Below, piece after piece: positions 50,574-59,578 of a stretch of DNA of 64,000 bases. The stretch's first letter is position 1, and each line of letters opens with the position of its first letter. The position numbers and the translations under genes are program-made. This DNA comes from Catenibacillus sp964565805. Its GTDB lineage: Bacteria > Bacillota > Clostridia > Lachnospirales > Lachnospiraceae. A model generated the notes under the pieces. The model searched no databases and was not told the origin of the DNA. It saw only the letters and a program-made list of their open reading frames with translations. Location: positions 1-64,000 of the forward strand of contig CAZMGH010000013.1 of assembly GCA_964565805.1 (NCBI GenBank). Direction: 5' to 3'.

Positions 50574-52478
50574 CTATTCCAGTTCAAACTGTCCCATGTA
50601 CAGCTGATAATACCGGCCCTTCTGCTCCAAAAGAGCCTCATGGTCTCCCCGCTCAATAATCGCCCCCTTTTCCAACACCATAATGGCCTTGGAATTGCGC
50701 ACAGTAGACAGGCGGTGGGCAATAACAAACACGGTTCTCCCTTCCATAATAGCATCCATGCCCTTTTCAATCAGCCTTTCCGTCCGGGTATCCACCGAAC
50801 TTGTGGCTTCATCCAGGATCAGCACCGGAGGCTGGGAAATAGCAGCCCGGGCAATGGATAAAAGCTGGCGCTGCCCCTGGGACAGATTCGACCCGTCCCC
50901 ATAAAGCATAGTGTCATATCCATCCGGCAGACGGCGGATAAATGAGTCCGCGTTGGCAATCTTTGCCGCCTCCCGCACCTCCTCATCAGAAGCATTTAAC
51001 CGGCCATAGCGGATATTGTCCGCGATCGTCCCGGTAAACAGATGGGTCTCCTGAACTACCATAGATAACGACCGGCGCAGATCATCCTTTTTAATATCCC
51101 GGGTATCAATGCCGTCATAAATGATCTGACCTCCGTCAATTTCATAAAACCGGTTGATCAGGTTAATAATGGTCGTCTTCCCTGCGCCAGTGGAGCCTAC
51201 AAAAGCAATCTTTTGTCCCGGCTTTGCGTACAAACTGATGCCATTTAAGATCTGCCGCTCTTTTGTATACCCAAAGATCACATTTTTAAAATCCACACGG
51301 CCGCACAATGGCACAAGCATGGCCCCATCTCCGGAAGGCACAGCCTCTTTTGCCAGCATCCTCCCATCAAAACCCGTCCCTTTTGGCACCTTCCAGGCAA
51401 AGTCTCCAGTATAGCCGGAAACCTCCGCCATAGTCCCGTCCGGGTGAACCGCCACATTGCACAGAGTTACCTGGCCTTCGTCAATTTCCGTCGGCTCTTC
51501 CATCATTTCAAAAATACGCTCTGCGCCTGACAGGGCCGCAAGAAGGAAATTCACCTGGGATGTAAACTGATTTAAAGGCATGGCGCTTTGGCGCACGTAC
51601 ACCAGATAAGAAGCCAGGCTTCCCAGGTCAAAGATTCCTGCCAGCGTAAACAGCCCGCCGACGCAGGCAGAAACCGCGTAGTTGGCATAGGAAAGGCTTA
51701 CGACAGAGGGCACCATCATGGAGGAATAGCTTAACGCGCTGGTGGAAGCTTTTCTCAGATCTTCATTTCTCTGGCAAAACTCTTCAAAATCAATCTGCTC
51801 ATGATTAAATACCTTTTCCACCTTCTGACCAGCAACCATTTCCTCAACAAAACCGTTGATCCGTCCCAGCTGCTCCTGCTGCCGGGTAAAATACTTCCGG
51901 CTGCGCTTTCCGCTGAACTGGATCAGGGCAAACATAAAGATCATAAATATAATAACGATCAATGACAGGCGGATACTCAGCACCAAAAGCATGACAATAG
52001 TTCCTGTCACCGTCAGGAAGCTTTGGATCAGCATGGTAAAGCTGTTATTTAAGGCTTCCTGGACTGTATCCACATCATTAGTAAAACGGCTCATCAGATC
52101 TCCGTGGGTATGGGCGTCAAAATATTTTAAAGGAAGCTTCTGAATATGAGCAAACAGATCCCGCCGAATCTCGCTGACTACCTTCTGCCCTGTAATGACC
52201 ATCAGCTGATTGTAGCCAAAAGTGGCCAGGACGCCGCACAAATACATGATTCCCATGGCAGCCACAGCCATGATCAGCCCTTTCACATCTCCCGGCAGGA
52301 TAAACCGGTTGATCACCGGCTTTAACAGATAGGTTCCCATAATATTTGCTCCGGTACTGATAAATACCAGAAGGGCCACAAGCAGGAGCAGCCATTTATG
52401 GTTCCCCAGATATTTCGTCAAGGCCTTCATTGTCTTTTTCGTGTTTTTAGGACGTTTATATCCTACATATCTGGCCAT
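50574..52478 (-). CDS. ABC exporter subunit with canonical ATPase site
   Basis: The 634-residue half-transporter has six membrane helices (about 30-330) and a nucleotide-binding domain with Walker A 'GSTGAGKTT', signature 'LSQGQRQLLSIARA' and Walker B 'VLILDEATSSVD' retaining the catalytic glutamate. A 50-residue insert lies between the two domains. With its partner it should form a heterodimeric type IV exporter like TM287/288, BmrCD or LmrCD. The start overlaps the partner's stop by one base (TAATG). Confidence 0.92.
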   Translation of the reverse strand: MARYVGYKRPKNTKKTMKALTKYLGNHKWLLLLVALLVFISTGANIMGTYLLKPVINRFILPGDVKGLIMAVAAMGIMYLCGVLATFGYNQLMVITGQKVVSEIRRDLFAHIQKLPLKYFDAHTHGDLMSRFTNDVDTVQEALNNSFTMLIQSFLTVTGTIVMLLVLSIRLSLIVIIFMIFMFALIQFSGKRSRKYFTRQQEQLGRINGFVEEMVAGQKVEKVFNHEQIDFEEFCQRNEDLRKASTSALSYSSMMVPSVVSLSYANYAVSACVGGLFTLAGIFDLGSLASYLVYVRQSAMPLNQFTSQVNFLLAALSGAERIFEMMEEPTEIDEGQVTLCNVAVHPDGTMAEVSGYTGDFAWKVPKGTGFDGRMLAKEAVPSGDGAMLVPLCGRVDFKNVIFGYTKERQILNGISLYAKPGQKIAFVGSTGAGKTTIINLINRFYEIDGGQIIYDGIDTRDIKKDDLRRSLSMVVQETHLFTGTIADNIRYGRLNASDEEVREAAKIANADSFIRRLPDGYDTMLYGDGSNLSQGQRQLLSIARAAISQPPVLILDEATSSVDTRTERLIEKGMDAIMEGRTVFVIAHRLSTVRNSKAIMVLEKGAIIERGDHEALLEQKGRYYQLYMGQFELE

Positions 52479-54205
52479 TAAAGATCCGCTCCTTCCTTTT
52501 GAGATTCATAAATTTCCTGATAGATTTCATTTCCAGCCATAAGCTCATCATGGGTGCCGATGCCGTTGATCCGCCCATCGTCCAGGACAACGATCTTATC
52601 CGCATGGCGCACAGAAGAAATCCTCTGGGCGATAATAATCTTTGTCATATCCGGAAGCTTTTTAGCCAGCTGCCGGCGGATCTTTGCCTCTGTGGCAGTA
52701 TCCACTGCGCTGGTAGAATCATCCAGGATCAGCACCTTTGGTTTTTTAAGCAATGCCCTGGCAATACACAGACGCTGTTTCTGACCGCCGGATACATTGA
52801 CGCCGCCCTGGCCCATTTCCGTATCATAGCCACGATCCAGACGGTCTATAAACTCGTCGGCGCAGGCGATCTGGCAGGCCTCCCGGATCTCATCCATAGT
52901 GGCGTCTTCCTTGCCCCACCTGAGATTTTCTGCCAAAGTTCCGGAAAACAGGGTATTTTTCTGAAGCACCATGGCAATAGCGTCTCTTAAATGTTCCAAA
53001 GGATATTCCTGAACCGGGTGGCCGTCAATGGACACCACGCCCTTTGTAACCTCATAAAGCCGTGGTATCAGCTGTACCAGCGTGGATTTTGCCGAACCGG
53101 TCTGTCCGATGATCCCTACCGTTTCTCCGGCGTTAATATGAAGGTTAATATCTGACAGCACATACTCGGCAGCCTCTTTTTTATACTTAAAGTAAACATG
53201 AGAAAAATCGATCTCCCCCCGCTGCACGGAAATATCCCTGGCATTTGCATCGGTAATATCAACCTTTTCGTCAATAACCTCTACAATACGGCTAGCGCTG
53301 GCCAGAGAGCGGGTCAGCATCATAAAGACATTGGAGATCATCATTAAAGAGTTTAAGATTTGAAGCACATAGCTTAAAAATCCGATCAGCTCTCCCACCT
53401 GCATACCGCCCCCATTGATCAGTCGGCCGCCAAACCACAAAATCGCCAGGATAGTGCCGTACATGACCAGCTGCATGGTCGGCATATTTAACGCGGATAG
53501 CCTAAAAGACTTCCGGGAAATGGACATAAGATTTTCATTGACCTGATTAAATTTTTCTTTTTCGTACTCTCCCCGGACACAGGCCTTGACCACCCGGACT
53601 GCTGTGAGATTTTCCTGGATGATCCGGTTGACCATATCAATGGCGGACTGCATTTTTGTATACAAAGGCCGCACATGACATATGATCTGAAAAAGCAGGA
53701 ATGCCAAAAGGGGCAGGGCTACTAAAAAGACCACAGCCAGCTGGGCATTAATGGAAAATGCCACTCCTGTAGCGATCACCAGCATCACCGGCCCCCGAAC
53801 CGCCGGGCGAAGACCTGTGGATATAGAGTTTTGCACATTGGTCACATCGCTGGTCAGCCGGGTGACTAAGGATGAAACCCGGAACCGGTCAATATTGGAG
53901 AATGAATAGGCCTGGAGCCTGCGATATTCTTCCTTTCTCAGCTCTGCTCCCAGGCCCTGGCCTGCCAGAGCAGAAAACCGGGCGCTGCCGATGCCAAGGA
54001 TCAGGGCAAGAGCCGCGCAGATCAGCATCTGCCCGCCCTTCATAAAAATCAGGGCACGATCCCCGTTGGCCACGCCCTCATCTACAATATCCGCCATGAT
54101 CAGGGGGATGATCAGTTCAAAAACCGACTCCGCCACGATACAGATCACGGCCAGAACAGCGTATTTTTTGTATTGATGAAAAAACGAAAAAATCCGCTTC
54201 AGCAT
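52478..54205 (-). CDS. ABC exporter subunit with degenerate ATPase site
   Basis: The 575-residue half-transporter starts at ATG 54205 behind GAGAGGTG. After six membrane helices the ATPase domain has Walker A 'GQTGSAKST' (Ala for the usual Gly), signature 'VSGGQKQRLCIARALL' and Walker B 'VLILDDSTSAVD'. Asp replaces the catalytic Glu in that last motif, as in the degenerate site of heterodimeric exporters. It probably exports drugs or other amphipaths with the next gene product. First gene of the exporter-marR operon. Confidence 0.92.
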   Translation of the reverse strand: MLKRIFSFFHQYKKYAVLAVICIVAESVFELIIPLIMADIVDEGVANGDRALIFMKGGQMLICAALALILGIGSARFSALAGQGLGAELRKEEYRRLQAYSFSNIDRFRVSSLVTRLTSDVTNVQNSISTGLRPAVRGPVMLVIATGVAFSINAQLAVVFLVALPLLAFLLFQIICHVRPLYTKMQSAIDMVNRIIQENLTAVRVVKACVRGEYEKEKFNQVNENLMSISRKSFRLSALNMPTMQLVMYGTILAILWFGGRLINGGGMQVGELIGFLSYVLQILNSLMMISNVFMMLTRSLASASRIVEVIDEKVDITDANARDISVQRGEIDFSHVYFKYKKEAAEYVLSDINLHINAGETVGIIGQTGSAKSTLVQLIPRLYEVTKGVVSIDGHPVQEYPLEHLRDAIAMVLQKNTLFSGTLAENLRWGKEDATMDEIREACQIACADEFIDRLDRGYDTEMGQGGVNVSGGQKQRLCIARALLKKPKVLILDDSTSAVDTATEAKIRRQLAKKLPDMTKIIIAQRISSVRHADKIVVLDDGRINGIGTHDELMAGNEIYQEIYESQKEGADL

Positions 54206-54228
54206 ATGTATCTTCACCTCTCCCATCG

Positions 54229-54240
54229 TTGTATATACAA
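54229..54240. promoter_or_regulatory. MarR-type operator candidate
   Basis: TTGTATATACAA is a perfect 12-bp palindrome just downstream of the operon -10 element. A related TTGTATAC lies inside the -35/-10 spacer (54259-54266). The placement would block transcription when the regulator is bound. Confidence 0.6.
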
Positions 54241-54242
54241 TT

Positions 54243-54271
54243 ATTGTAATGTCAAGTATTGTATACGTCAA
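54243..54271 (-). promoter_or_regulatory. Promoter of the ABC exporter-marR operon
   Basis: On the minus strand TTGACG and TACAAT are separated by 17 bp, with the operator-like repeats overlapping both sides. Confidence 0.65.
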
Positions 54272-54273
54272 GG

Positions 54274-54310
54274 GATTTCTTCCGGGACATACCGGACGAA
54301 GGGAGAAATC
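54274..54310 (-). terminator. Probable terminator after the aldo/keto reductase gene
   Basis: GATTTCT / AGAAATC arms with an inner CCGG/CCGG pairing lie 16 bp beyond the stop codon. The trailing T-tract is weak. Confidence 0.5.
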
Positions 54311-54325
54311 TTAGCCTGCTTTGTT

Positions 54326-55354
54326 TTACTGTACTGAAACCTTTCCTGCCACAACCTGCTTATAATCCTCATAGTTGCGTTCAAGAAGGAACGGGGTATC
54401 CAGCCCGTAAGGACATTTAGACTTGCACTTGCCGCAATGGAGGCAGTTCTCGATCATTTTCATCTTTTCCTGCCACTGAGGCGTCAGCCATGCCTGAGAC
54501 GGAGCACGGCGCAGCATCAGGGACATGCGGGCGCAGTTATTGATCTCGATCCCTACAGGACATGGCATACAGTAACCGCAGCCCCGACAGAATTCTCCGG
54601 AAAGCATCTTCCGGTCATTTTCAATCAGCTCGCATATCTCCGGGATCATTTCCGGAGGACATGAAATATAAGATAAAAACTCGTCCAGCTCATTTTCCCG
54701 CTGTACACCCCAGATCGGCAGCACATTATCATACTGGTCCAGGTAGGCGTAAGCAGCCGCGGAGTTGGTGATCAGACCGCCGGACAAAGCCTTCATGGCA
54801 ATAAATCCCATGCCCGCTTCCTTACACATAGTTACCAGCTCCACATCCTTATCTGTGGCCAGATAGCAGAATGGAAACTGAAGGGTTTCATAAAGACCGG
54901 ACTGGATCGCCTCCTTTGCTACTGCAAGGCGGTGATTGGTAATGCCAATATGCCGGATCTTGCCCTGGTCCTTTGCTTCCACCATGGCCTCATAAAGGCC
55001 GGTGCCATCCCCGGGCCTGGGGCAAAATGCCGGATTATGAAACTGATAAATGTCAATATGATCTGTCTGAAGCTTTTCCAGGGAAGTTTCCAGATCCTTC
55101 CACAGGTCTTCCCCGGTCTGTGCCGGTGTCTTTGTGGCAATATATACCTGATCACGGACGCCCTTTAAAGCCTCTCCCAGCTTTTCCTCACTGTCCGAAT
55201 AAGACCGGGCTGTATCAAAGAAATTAATGCCGTTTTCGTAAGCTTTACGGATGAGAAATACGGCATTCTCTTTTGGGATTCTCTGAATGGGTAAAGCGCC
55301 AAACCCGTTTTTGTTTACTGTAATTCCTGTTTTTCCCAAAGTAACTTCTGTCAT
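54326..55354 (-). CDS. Aldo/keto reductase with C-terminal 4Fe-4S ferredoxin domain
   Basis: The 342-residue protein has an AKR barrel with tetrad candidates Asp and Tyr in 'FFDTARSYSDSEEKLG', Lys in 'YIATKT' and His in 'IDIYQFHN'. From about residue 255 a ferredoxin-like module carries 'CRGCGYCMPCPVGI' and 'CLHCGKCKSKCPYG', enough for two [4Fe-4S] clusters. It is thus a ferredoxin-coupled AKR variant common in anaerobes. ATG 55354 has GGGAG upstream. Substrate unknown. Confidence 0.9.
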   Translation of the reverse strand: MTEVTLGKTGITVNKNGFGALPIQRIPKENAVFLIRKAYENGINFFDTARSYSDSEEKLGEALKGVRDQVYIATKTPAQTGEDLWKDLETSLEKLQTDHIDIYQFHNPAFCPRPGDGTGLYEAMVEAKDQGKIRHIGITNHRLAVAKEAIQSGLYETLQFPFCYLATDKDVELVTMCKEAGMGFIAMKALSGGLITNSAAAYAYLDQYDNVLPIWGVQRENELDEFLSYISCPPEMIPEICELIENDRKMLSGEFCRGCGYCMPCPVGIEINNCARMSLMLRRAPSQAWLTPQWQEKMKMIENCLHCGKCKSKCPYGLDTPFLLERNYEDYKQVVAGKVSVQ

Positions 55355-55383
55355 TTTTATCCACTCCCTTGATTTTATAAACA

Positions 55384-55423
55384 TTCAGGCCCGAAAGGGC
55401 GGCATACCGCCCCGGGGCCTGAA
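55384..55423 (-). terminator. Terminator of glmS
   Basis: TTCAGGCCC / GGGCCTGAA enclose a GGGCGG-CATA-CCGCCC hairpin about 22 bp past the glmS stop. The stem is strong; the following T-tract is modest. Confidence 0.65.
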
Positions 55424-55444
55424 ACCTTCTTTATTGTCATTCTT

Positions 55445-57271
55445 TTATTCCACAGTTACTGATTTTGCCAGATTTCTCGGCTGATCCACATCATAGCCTT
55501 TGGCTACTGCCACATAATAAGCAAACAGCTGCATAGGTATGGTGGCCATAAGGCCTGTAAATAAAGGATAGACCTTTGGCACATAAAATACAAAATCCGC
55601 GGTTTTTTCAATGTCTTTATTGTCCTCATTGGTCACTGCAAGAACAAAGGCGCCGCGGCTTTTTACCTCCACCAGGTTGCTGACGATCTTGCCGTATAAA
55701 GCTTCCTGGGTCACAAGGCCTACCACCAGGGTACCGTCCTCAATAAGAGCGATGGGACCGTGCTTTAACTCGCCAGCAGCATAAGCCTCTGAATGAACAT
55801 AGGAAATCTCCTTTAATTTCAGAGAAGCTTCCAGCGCTGTGGCATAATCGATGCCCCGGCCAAGGAAGAAGACATTTTTCAGGCCAATATACCGGTTGGC
55901 CAGGTACTGAATATCTTCCTTCTTCTCTAAAAGTTTTTCGATTTTTTCCGGAAGAACTTTTAACTCCTCAAGCATCTGTATGTAATCAGAGTCCTCCAGT
56001 TTTCCCCGGATACGGCCAAAATACATGCCTAAAAGATACAGGGCTGCCACCTGGCTTGTGTAGCCTTTTGTTGTAGCTACCGCAATCTCCGGTCCTGCCC
56101 ATGTGTAAAGCACATCATCTGCCTCTCTGGCAATAGAGCTGCCTACTACATTAACTACAGCTAAAGTGCGGACGTCATGTTTTTTAGCCTCCCGCATAGC
56201 TGCCAGGGTATCGGCAGTCTCCCCGGACTGACTGATAATGATCACAAGGCATTTATCATCAAGGATGGGATTTCTGTATCTGAACTCAGATGCCAGATCC
56301 ACTTCTACCGGGATCCGAGACAACTGCTCGATCACATATTTTCCAGACACGCCTGCATGATAAGCGGAACCGCAGGCAACGATAAAGATCCTCTGGATCT
56401 GGCGCAGCTGCTCCGGTGTCATATGAAGCTCATCAATAACGATCTCCCCGTCTTTGATCCTTGGATTAATCGTATCCCGGATCGCTTTAGGCTGCTCATG
56501 GATCTCTTTCATCATGAAATGCTCATACCCGCCTTTTTCCGCGGCAGACACATCCCACATCACTTCCGTAAGCTCTTTTTCCACAGGCTCCAGCTCCATG
56601 TTATAAATGGATACGCTGTCTTTTTTCAGACGGACGATCTCGCCATCCTCAAGAATATAGATCTTACGGGTATATTTCAGCACTGCTGGAATATCGGATG
56701 CTATAAAATTTCCCTGGTCAGACACACCCACGATCAGGGGGCTGTCCTTTTTGGCGGCAATGATCTCGTCCGGATTATCCGCGCACAAAATCCCCAGGGA
56801 ATAGGATCCTTCCAGCCGTGTCAGCACTTTGGCCACCGTAGAAAGTATATCCCCGTCAAAATAGTAATCCATCATCTGAGCCACTACTTCTGTATCGGTC
56901 TCAGACTGGAAGGTATAGCCCTTTCTCTCAAGACGTTTTTTCAGAGCCATATAATTTTCAATGATCCCGTTATGGACCACGGAAATATTTTCACCTGAGT
57001 TCATATGAGGATGGGCATTTACATCCGATGGCGCCCCATGGGTAGCCCACCGGGTATGACCGATCCCTACCGTACCTTTCAGATCCGTTCCTTCATGGCA
57101 CAGAGCCCGCAGGTTTTTAATTTTTCCTTTAGTTTTTATCACATTGATCTTTTCGCCGTCATAAACTGCCAGGCCGGCAGAATCATACCCACGATACTCC
57201 AGCTTTCCAAGACCCTCCAGTAAAATAGGCGCAGCTTCATGAAAGCCGATATATCCTACAATACCACACAT
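55445..57271 (-). CDS. glmS: Glutamine-fructose-6-phosphate aminotransferase (isomerising)
   Basis: The 608-residue enzyme makes glucosamine 6-phosphate for cell-wall synthesis. Starting at ATG 57271 places the nucleophilic Cys directly after Met ('MCGIVGYIG'), as required for the N-terminal amidotransferase. 'GHTRWATHGAPSDVNAHPH' follows, then two SIS domains ('VACGSAYHAGVSGKYVIE', 'FFLGRGIDYATALEASLKLKE') and the C-terminal 'LAKSVTVE'. The 100-bp leader is too short for a glmS ribozyme. Confidence 0.97.
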   Translation of the reverse strand: MCGIVGYIGFHEAAPILLEGLGKLEYRGYDSAGLAVYDGEKINVIKTKGKIKNLRALCHEGTDLKGTVGIGHTRWATHGAPSDVNAHPHMNSGENISVVHNGIIENYMALKKRLERKGYTFQSETDTEVVAQMMDYYFDGDILSTVAKVLTRLEGSYSLGILCADNPDEIIAAKKDSPLIVGVSDQGNFIASDIPAVLKYTRKIYILEDGEIVRLKKDSVSIYNMELEPVEKELTEVMWDVSAAEKGGYEHFMMKEIHEQPKAIRDTINPRIKDGEIVIDELHMTPEQLRQIQRIFIVACGSAYHAGVSGKYVIEQLSRIPVEVDLASEFRYRNPILDDKCLVIIISQSGETADTLAAMREAKKHDVRTLAVVNVVGSSIAREADDVLYTWAGPEIAVATTKGYTSQVAALYLLGMYFGRIRGKLEDSDYIQMLEELKVLPEKIEKLLEKKEDIQYLANRYIGLKNVFFLGRGIDYATALEASLKLKEISYVHSEAYAAGELKHGPIALIEDGTLVVGLVTQEALYGKIVSNLVEVKSRGAFVLAVTNEDNKDIEKTADFVFYVPKVYPLFTGLMATIPMQLFAYYVAVAKGYDVDQPRNLAKSVTVE

Positions 57272-57340
57272 ATCTCTAACCTCCATTCATGTATAGGAAC
57301 ATGTTCTGACAGTTAATACAAGAGTCTTAACTGTTACACC

Positions 57341-57369
57341 ATTTTATCACGATGGAAAATAATTGTCTA
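57341..57369 (-). promoter_or_regulatory. Promoter of glmS
   Basis: On the minus strand TAGACA and TAAAAT are separated by 17 bp. The leader contains an ACAGTTAA / TTAACTGT inverted repeat (about 57310-57336) that may be a regulatory hairpin or operator. Confidence 0.6.
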
Positions 57370-57372
57370 CGT

Positions 57373-59400
57373 TCAGCTGGATTTTTTATAATACGCCGCT
57401 GAAGCATTAAACTTTTCCCGGACAGCATACTGATTATTCAGCCCCAGGACGCCCTGAGTCCTGGACAGGATGAACTGCTCCAGCTTTGTCATATATTCAT
57501 CCGGCGTAATGCTCCCCTCAGCCACATAAGTCAGGCCTTTTTCCCAGCTGGCCGTCAGCTCCGGATTCAGCAGGGAGCGAATAGAGGAATCCACCACGTC
57601 ATAAACCATTTCTCCCAGCTGAGTTGGGGTAATGATCTGGGTCTTTTTATTTAAGGCCAGATATTTAATGGTCATAAGCTTTTTAAGGATCTCCGCCCGG
57701 GTAGCGCTGGTACCGATGCCGCTGCCCTTGATCTGGGCCCTAAGCTCTTCATCTTCAATAAGCTGGCCCGCGTTTTCCATAGCCAGGATCATGGAACCGG
57801 AATTATACCGCTTTGGCGGCGAGGTTTCTCCTTCTTTAATAAATATGCGGTGAATATTCAGGCTATCCTCTTTTTTCAATTTTTTCAGCGCTTCAAGAAA
57901 GGCACCATCACACTTTACGTCCTCAGTCACATCCTTGTCCTGCTTTTCCCCCTCTTTTTCCGAAGACGCTTCTTTGGCTTTTTTGCCGCTGTCCGCTACT
58001 TTTAAATAGCCCTCTTCCAACAGGACCTTAAAGCTGGCATACACATATTCCTGGCCAATGCTGCACACTAAAGACACCTTTTGATACACAGCCGGAGGAT
58101 AAAAAATACTTAGAAACCGCCGCGCAATGGTCATATAGACCCCGTATTTCTGAGGCGTAAGGCTCCGTAAAGCCCCAAGGCCCTGACCGGTAGGAATAAT
58201 CGCATAATGATCGGTGATCTGCTTGTCATTCACATAGCGGGTAGATGCAATCTTTTTATAACTGCCCATTTCCAGAACCTGGGACGCAAAATCACCAAGA
58301 CCATCCAGCCCTTTAAGACCGGCAATATTTTTATGGATTTCCTTAGCCACTGCTGTGGAAAGGACACGGGCGTCGGTTCTCGGGTATGTGACCAGCTTTT
58401 TTTCGTAAAGCTCCTGGACGATTTTCAGGGTTTCGTCCGGGCTGATCTTAAACATTCGGGAACATTCATTCTGAAGCTCCGCCAGATTATAAAGAAGAGG
58501 CGGGTTCTTCTTTTCCTTTTTCCGCTCCACAGACTCTACCCTGGCCAGGTAAGGGTCCGTCCCTTCTAATAATGCCACAAGGGCCTGGGCATCTTCTTTT
58601 TTCTTAAAACCATTTTCCTTATACAAGGCAGGCGTTCCAAAATACCTGGACTTTTCCTGGACACGCCATTCGGCCTCAAATTCCCGGTCATTTAAGACCA
58701 GGACAGTCAGTACCCGGTAAAAAGGTGTTTTTACAAAGCTGCGGATCTCCCGCTCCCGGCGCACCACCATTCCAAGAACGCAGGTCATTACCCGGCCTAC
58801 CGAAAGGACCGTGTAGCGGGTATGCATAAAATTGGAAATATTCTGCCCGTATTTTAAAGTCAAAAGCCTTGAAAAGTTAATCCCCATCAGATAATCCTCC
58901 TTTGCCCGAAGATAGGCTGAAGCGGAAAGATTATCATATTGGGAAAGATCCTTAGCCTCCCGGATTCCCCGCAGAATCTCCTCCTCGGTCTGGGAATCGA
59001 TCCAGACGCGAAGCCGCTTTTTGCCGTGAACGCCGGCCATCTGCTCCACCAGACGGTAAATATACTCGCCCTCCCGCCCGGAGTCTGTACAGACATAAAT
59101 AGTATCCACATCTGAGCGGTTTAAAAGGGAACTGACAATATCAAACTGCTTTTTTACATCTTTGATCACTTCATACTTAAATTCTTTAGGGATAAAAGGC
59201 AGTGTGTCCAAAGACCATCGTTTCAGCCGGGCATCATAGCTTTCCGGATAACTCATGGTCACCAAATGCCCGACACACCAGGTTACTATGGCATTTTCTG
59301 ATTCCATATAGCCATCCCGGTTTCTTCCGTCCATCTTAAGGGCCTTGGCAAATTCTCTGGCCACACTAGGCTTTTCTGCAATATAAACTGCTTTTGGCAT
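57373..59400 (-). CDS. topB: DNA topoisomerase III
   Basis: The 675-residue type IA topoisomerase relaxes and decatenates DNA. The TOPRIM domain has 'YIAEKPSVAREFAKAL' and 'CTDSGREGEYIYRL'; the catalytic tyrosine is Tyr339 in 'VTYPRTDARVLS'. Further core motifs 'GIGTSATRAEILKKL' and 'LTASWEKGL' are present. A Lys/Glu-rich insertion lies near 470-490, and no zinc-ribbon tail is seen. Confidence 0.96.
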   Translation of the reverse strand: MPKAVYIAEKPSVAREFAKALKMDGRNRDGYMESENAIVTWCVGHLVTMSYPESYDARLKRWSLDTLPFIPKEFKYEVIKDVKKQFDIVSSLLNRSDVDTIYVCTDSGREGEYIYRLVEQMAGVHGKKRLRVWIDSQTEEEILRGIREAKDLSQYDNLSASAYLRAKEDYLMGINFSRLLTLKYGQNISNFMHTRYTVLSVGRVMTCVLGMVVRREREIRSFVKTPFYRVLTVLVLNDREFEAEWRVQEKSRYFGTPALYKENGFKKKEDAQALVALLEGTDPYLARVESVERKKEKKNPPLLYNLAELQNECSRMFKISPDETLKIVQELYEKKLVTYPRTDARVLSTAVAKEIHKNIAGLKGLDGLGDFASQVLEMGSYKKIASTRYVNDKQITDHYAIIPTGQGLGALRSLTPQKYGVYMTIARRFLSIFYPPAVYQKVSLVCSIGQEYVYASFKVLLEEGYLKVADSGKKAKEASSEKEGEKQDKDVTEDVKCDGAFLEALKKLKKEDSLNIHRIFIKEGETSPPKRYNSGSMILAMENAGQLIEDEELRAQIKGSGIGTSATRAEILKKLMTIKYLALNKKTQIITPTQLGEMVYDVVDSSIRSLLNPELTASWEKGLTYVAEGSITPDEYMTKLEQFILSRTQGVLGLNNQYAVREKFNASAAYYKKSS

Positions 59401-59484
59401 ATCATCCTCTTTTCTGAAACATTACTGTTCACAAGGAAACAATAACATACGCTTTGTCCGGCTTTTTATAATTTATCGCCGTTG

Positions 59485-59499
59485 TGCTATTATAGCACG
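59485..59499. promoter_or_regulatory. Palindrome overlapping the topB -10 element
   Basis: GTGCTAT-T-ATAGCAC is a perfect 7+7 inverted repeat whose centre is the topB -10. It may be a repressor site or a start-site hairpin. Confidence 0.4.
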
Positions 59500-59517
59500 A
59501 ACCGGGCCAATTCTCAA
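59489..59517 (-). promoter_or_regulatory. Promoter of topB
   Basis: On the minus strand TTGAGA and TATAAT are separated by 17 bp with a TGC extension before the -10, about 90 bp upstream of topB. Confidence 0.65.
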
Positions 59518-59522
59518 GAACA

Positions 59523-59560
59523 GCCGAGCTGCTGTTTCCAAAAGTAAACAGTAACTCGGC
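59523..59560 (-). terminator. Hairpin after the PhoR-like kinase gene
   Basis: GCCGAG/CTCGGC and CTGTTT/AAACAG pair in register as a long interrupted stem 19 bp past the kinase stop codon. The T-tract is weak. Confidence 0.5.
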
Positions 59561-59578
59561 GGCTGCCTGTAACACAGT

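Noticed and set aside
57272..57372. glmS ribozyme upstream of glmS
   Set aside because: The spacer is only about 100 bp, contains the promoter, and shows none of the expected multi-helix ribozyme core.
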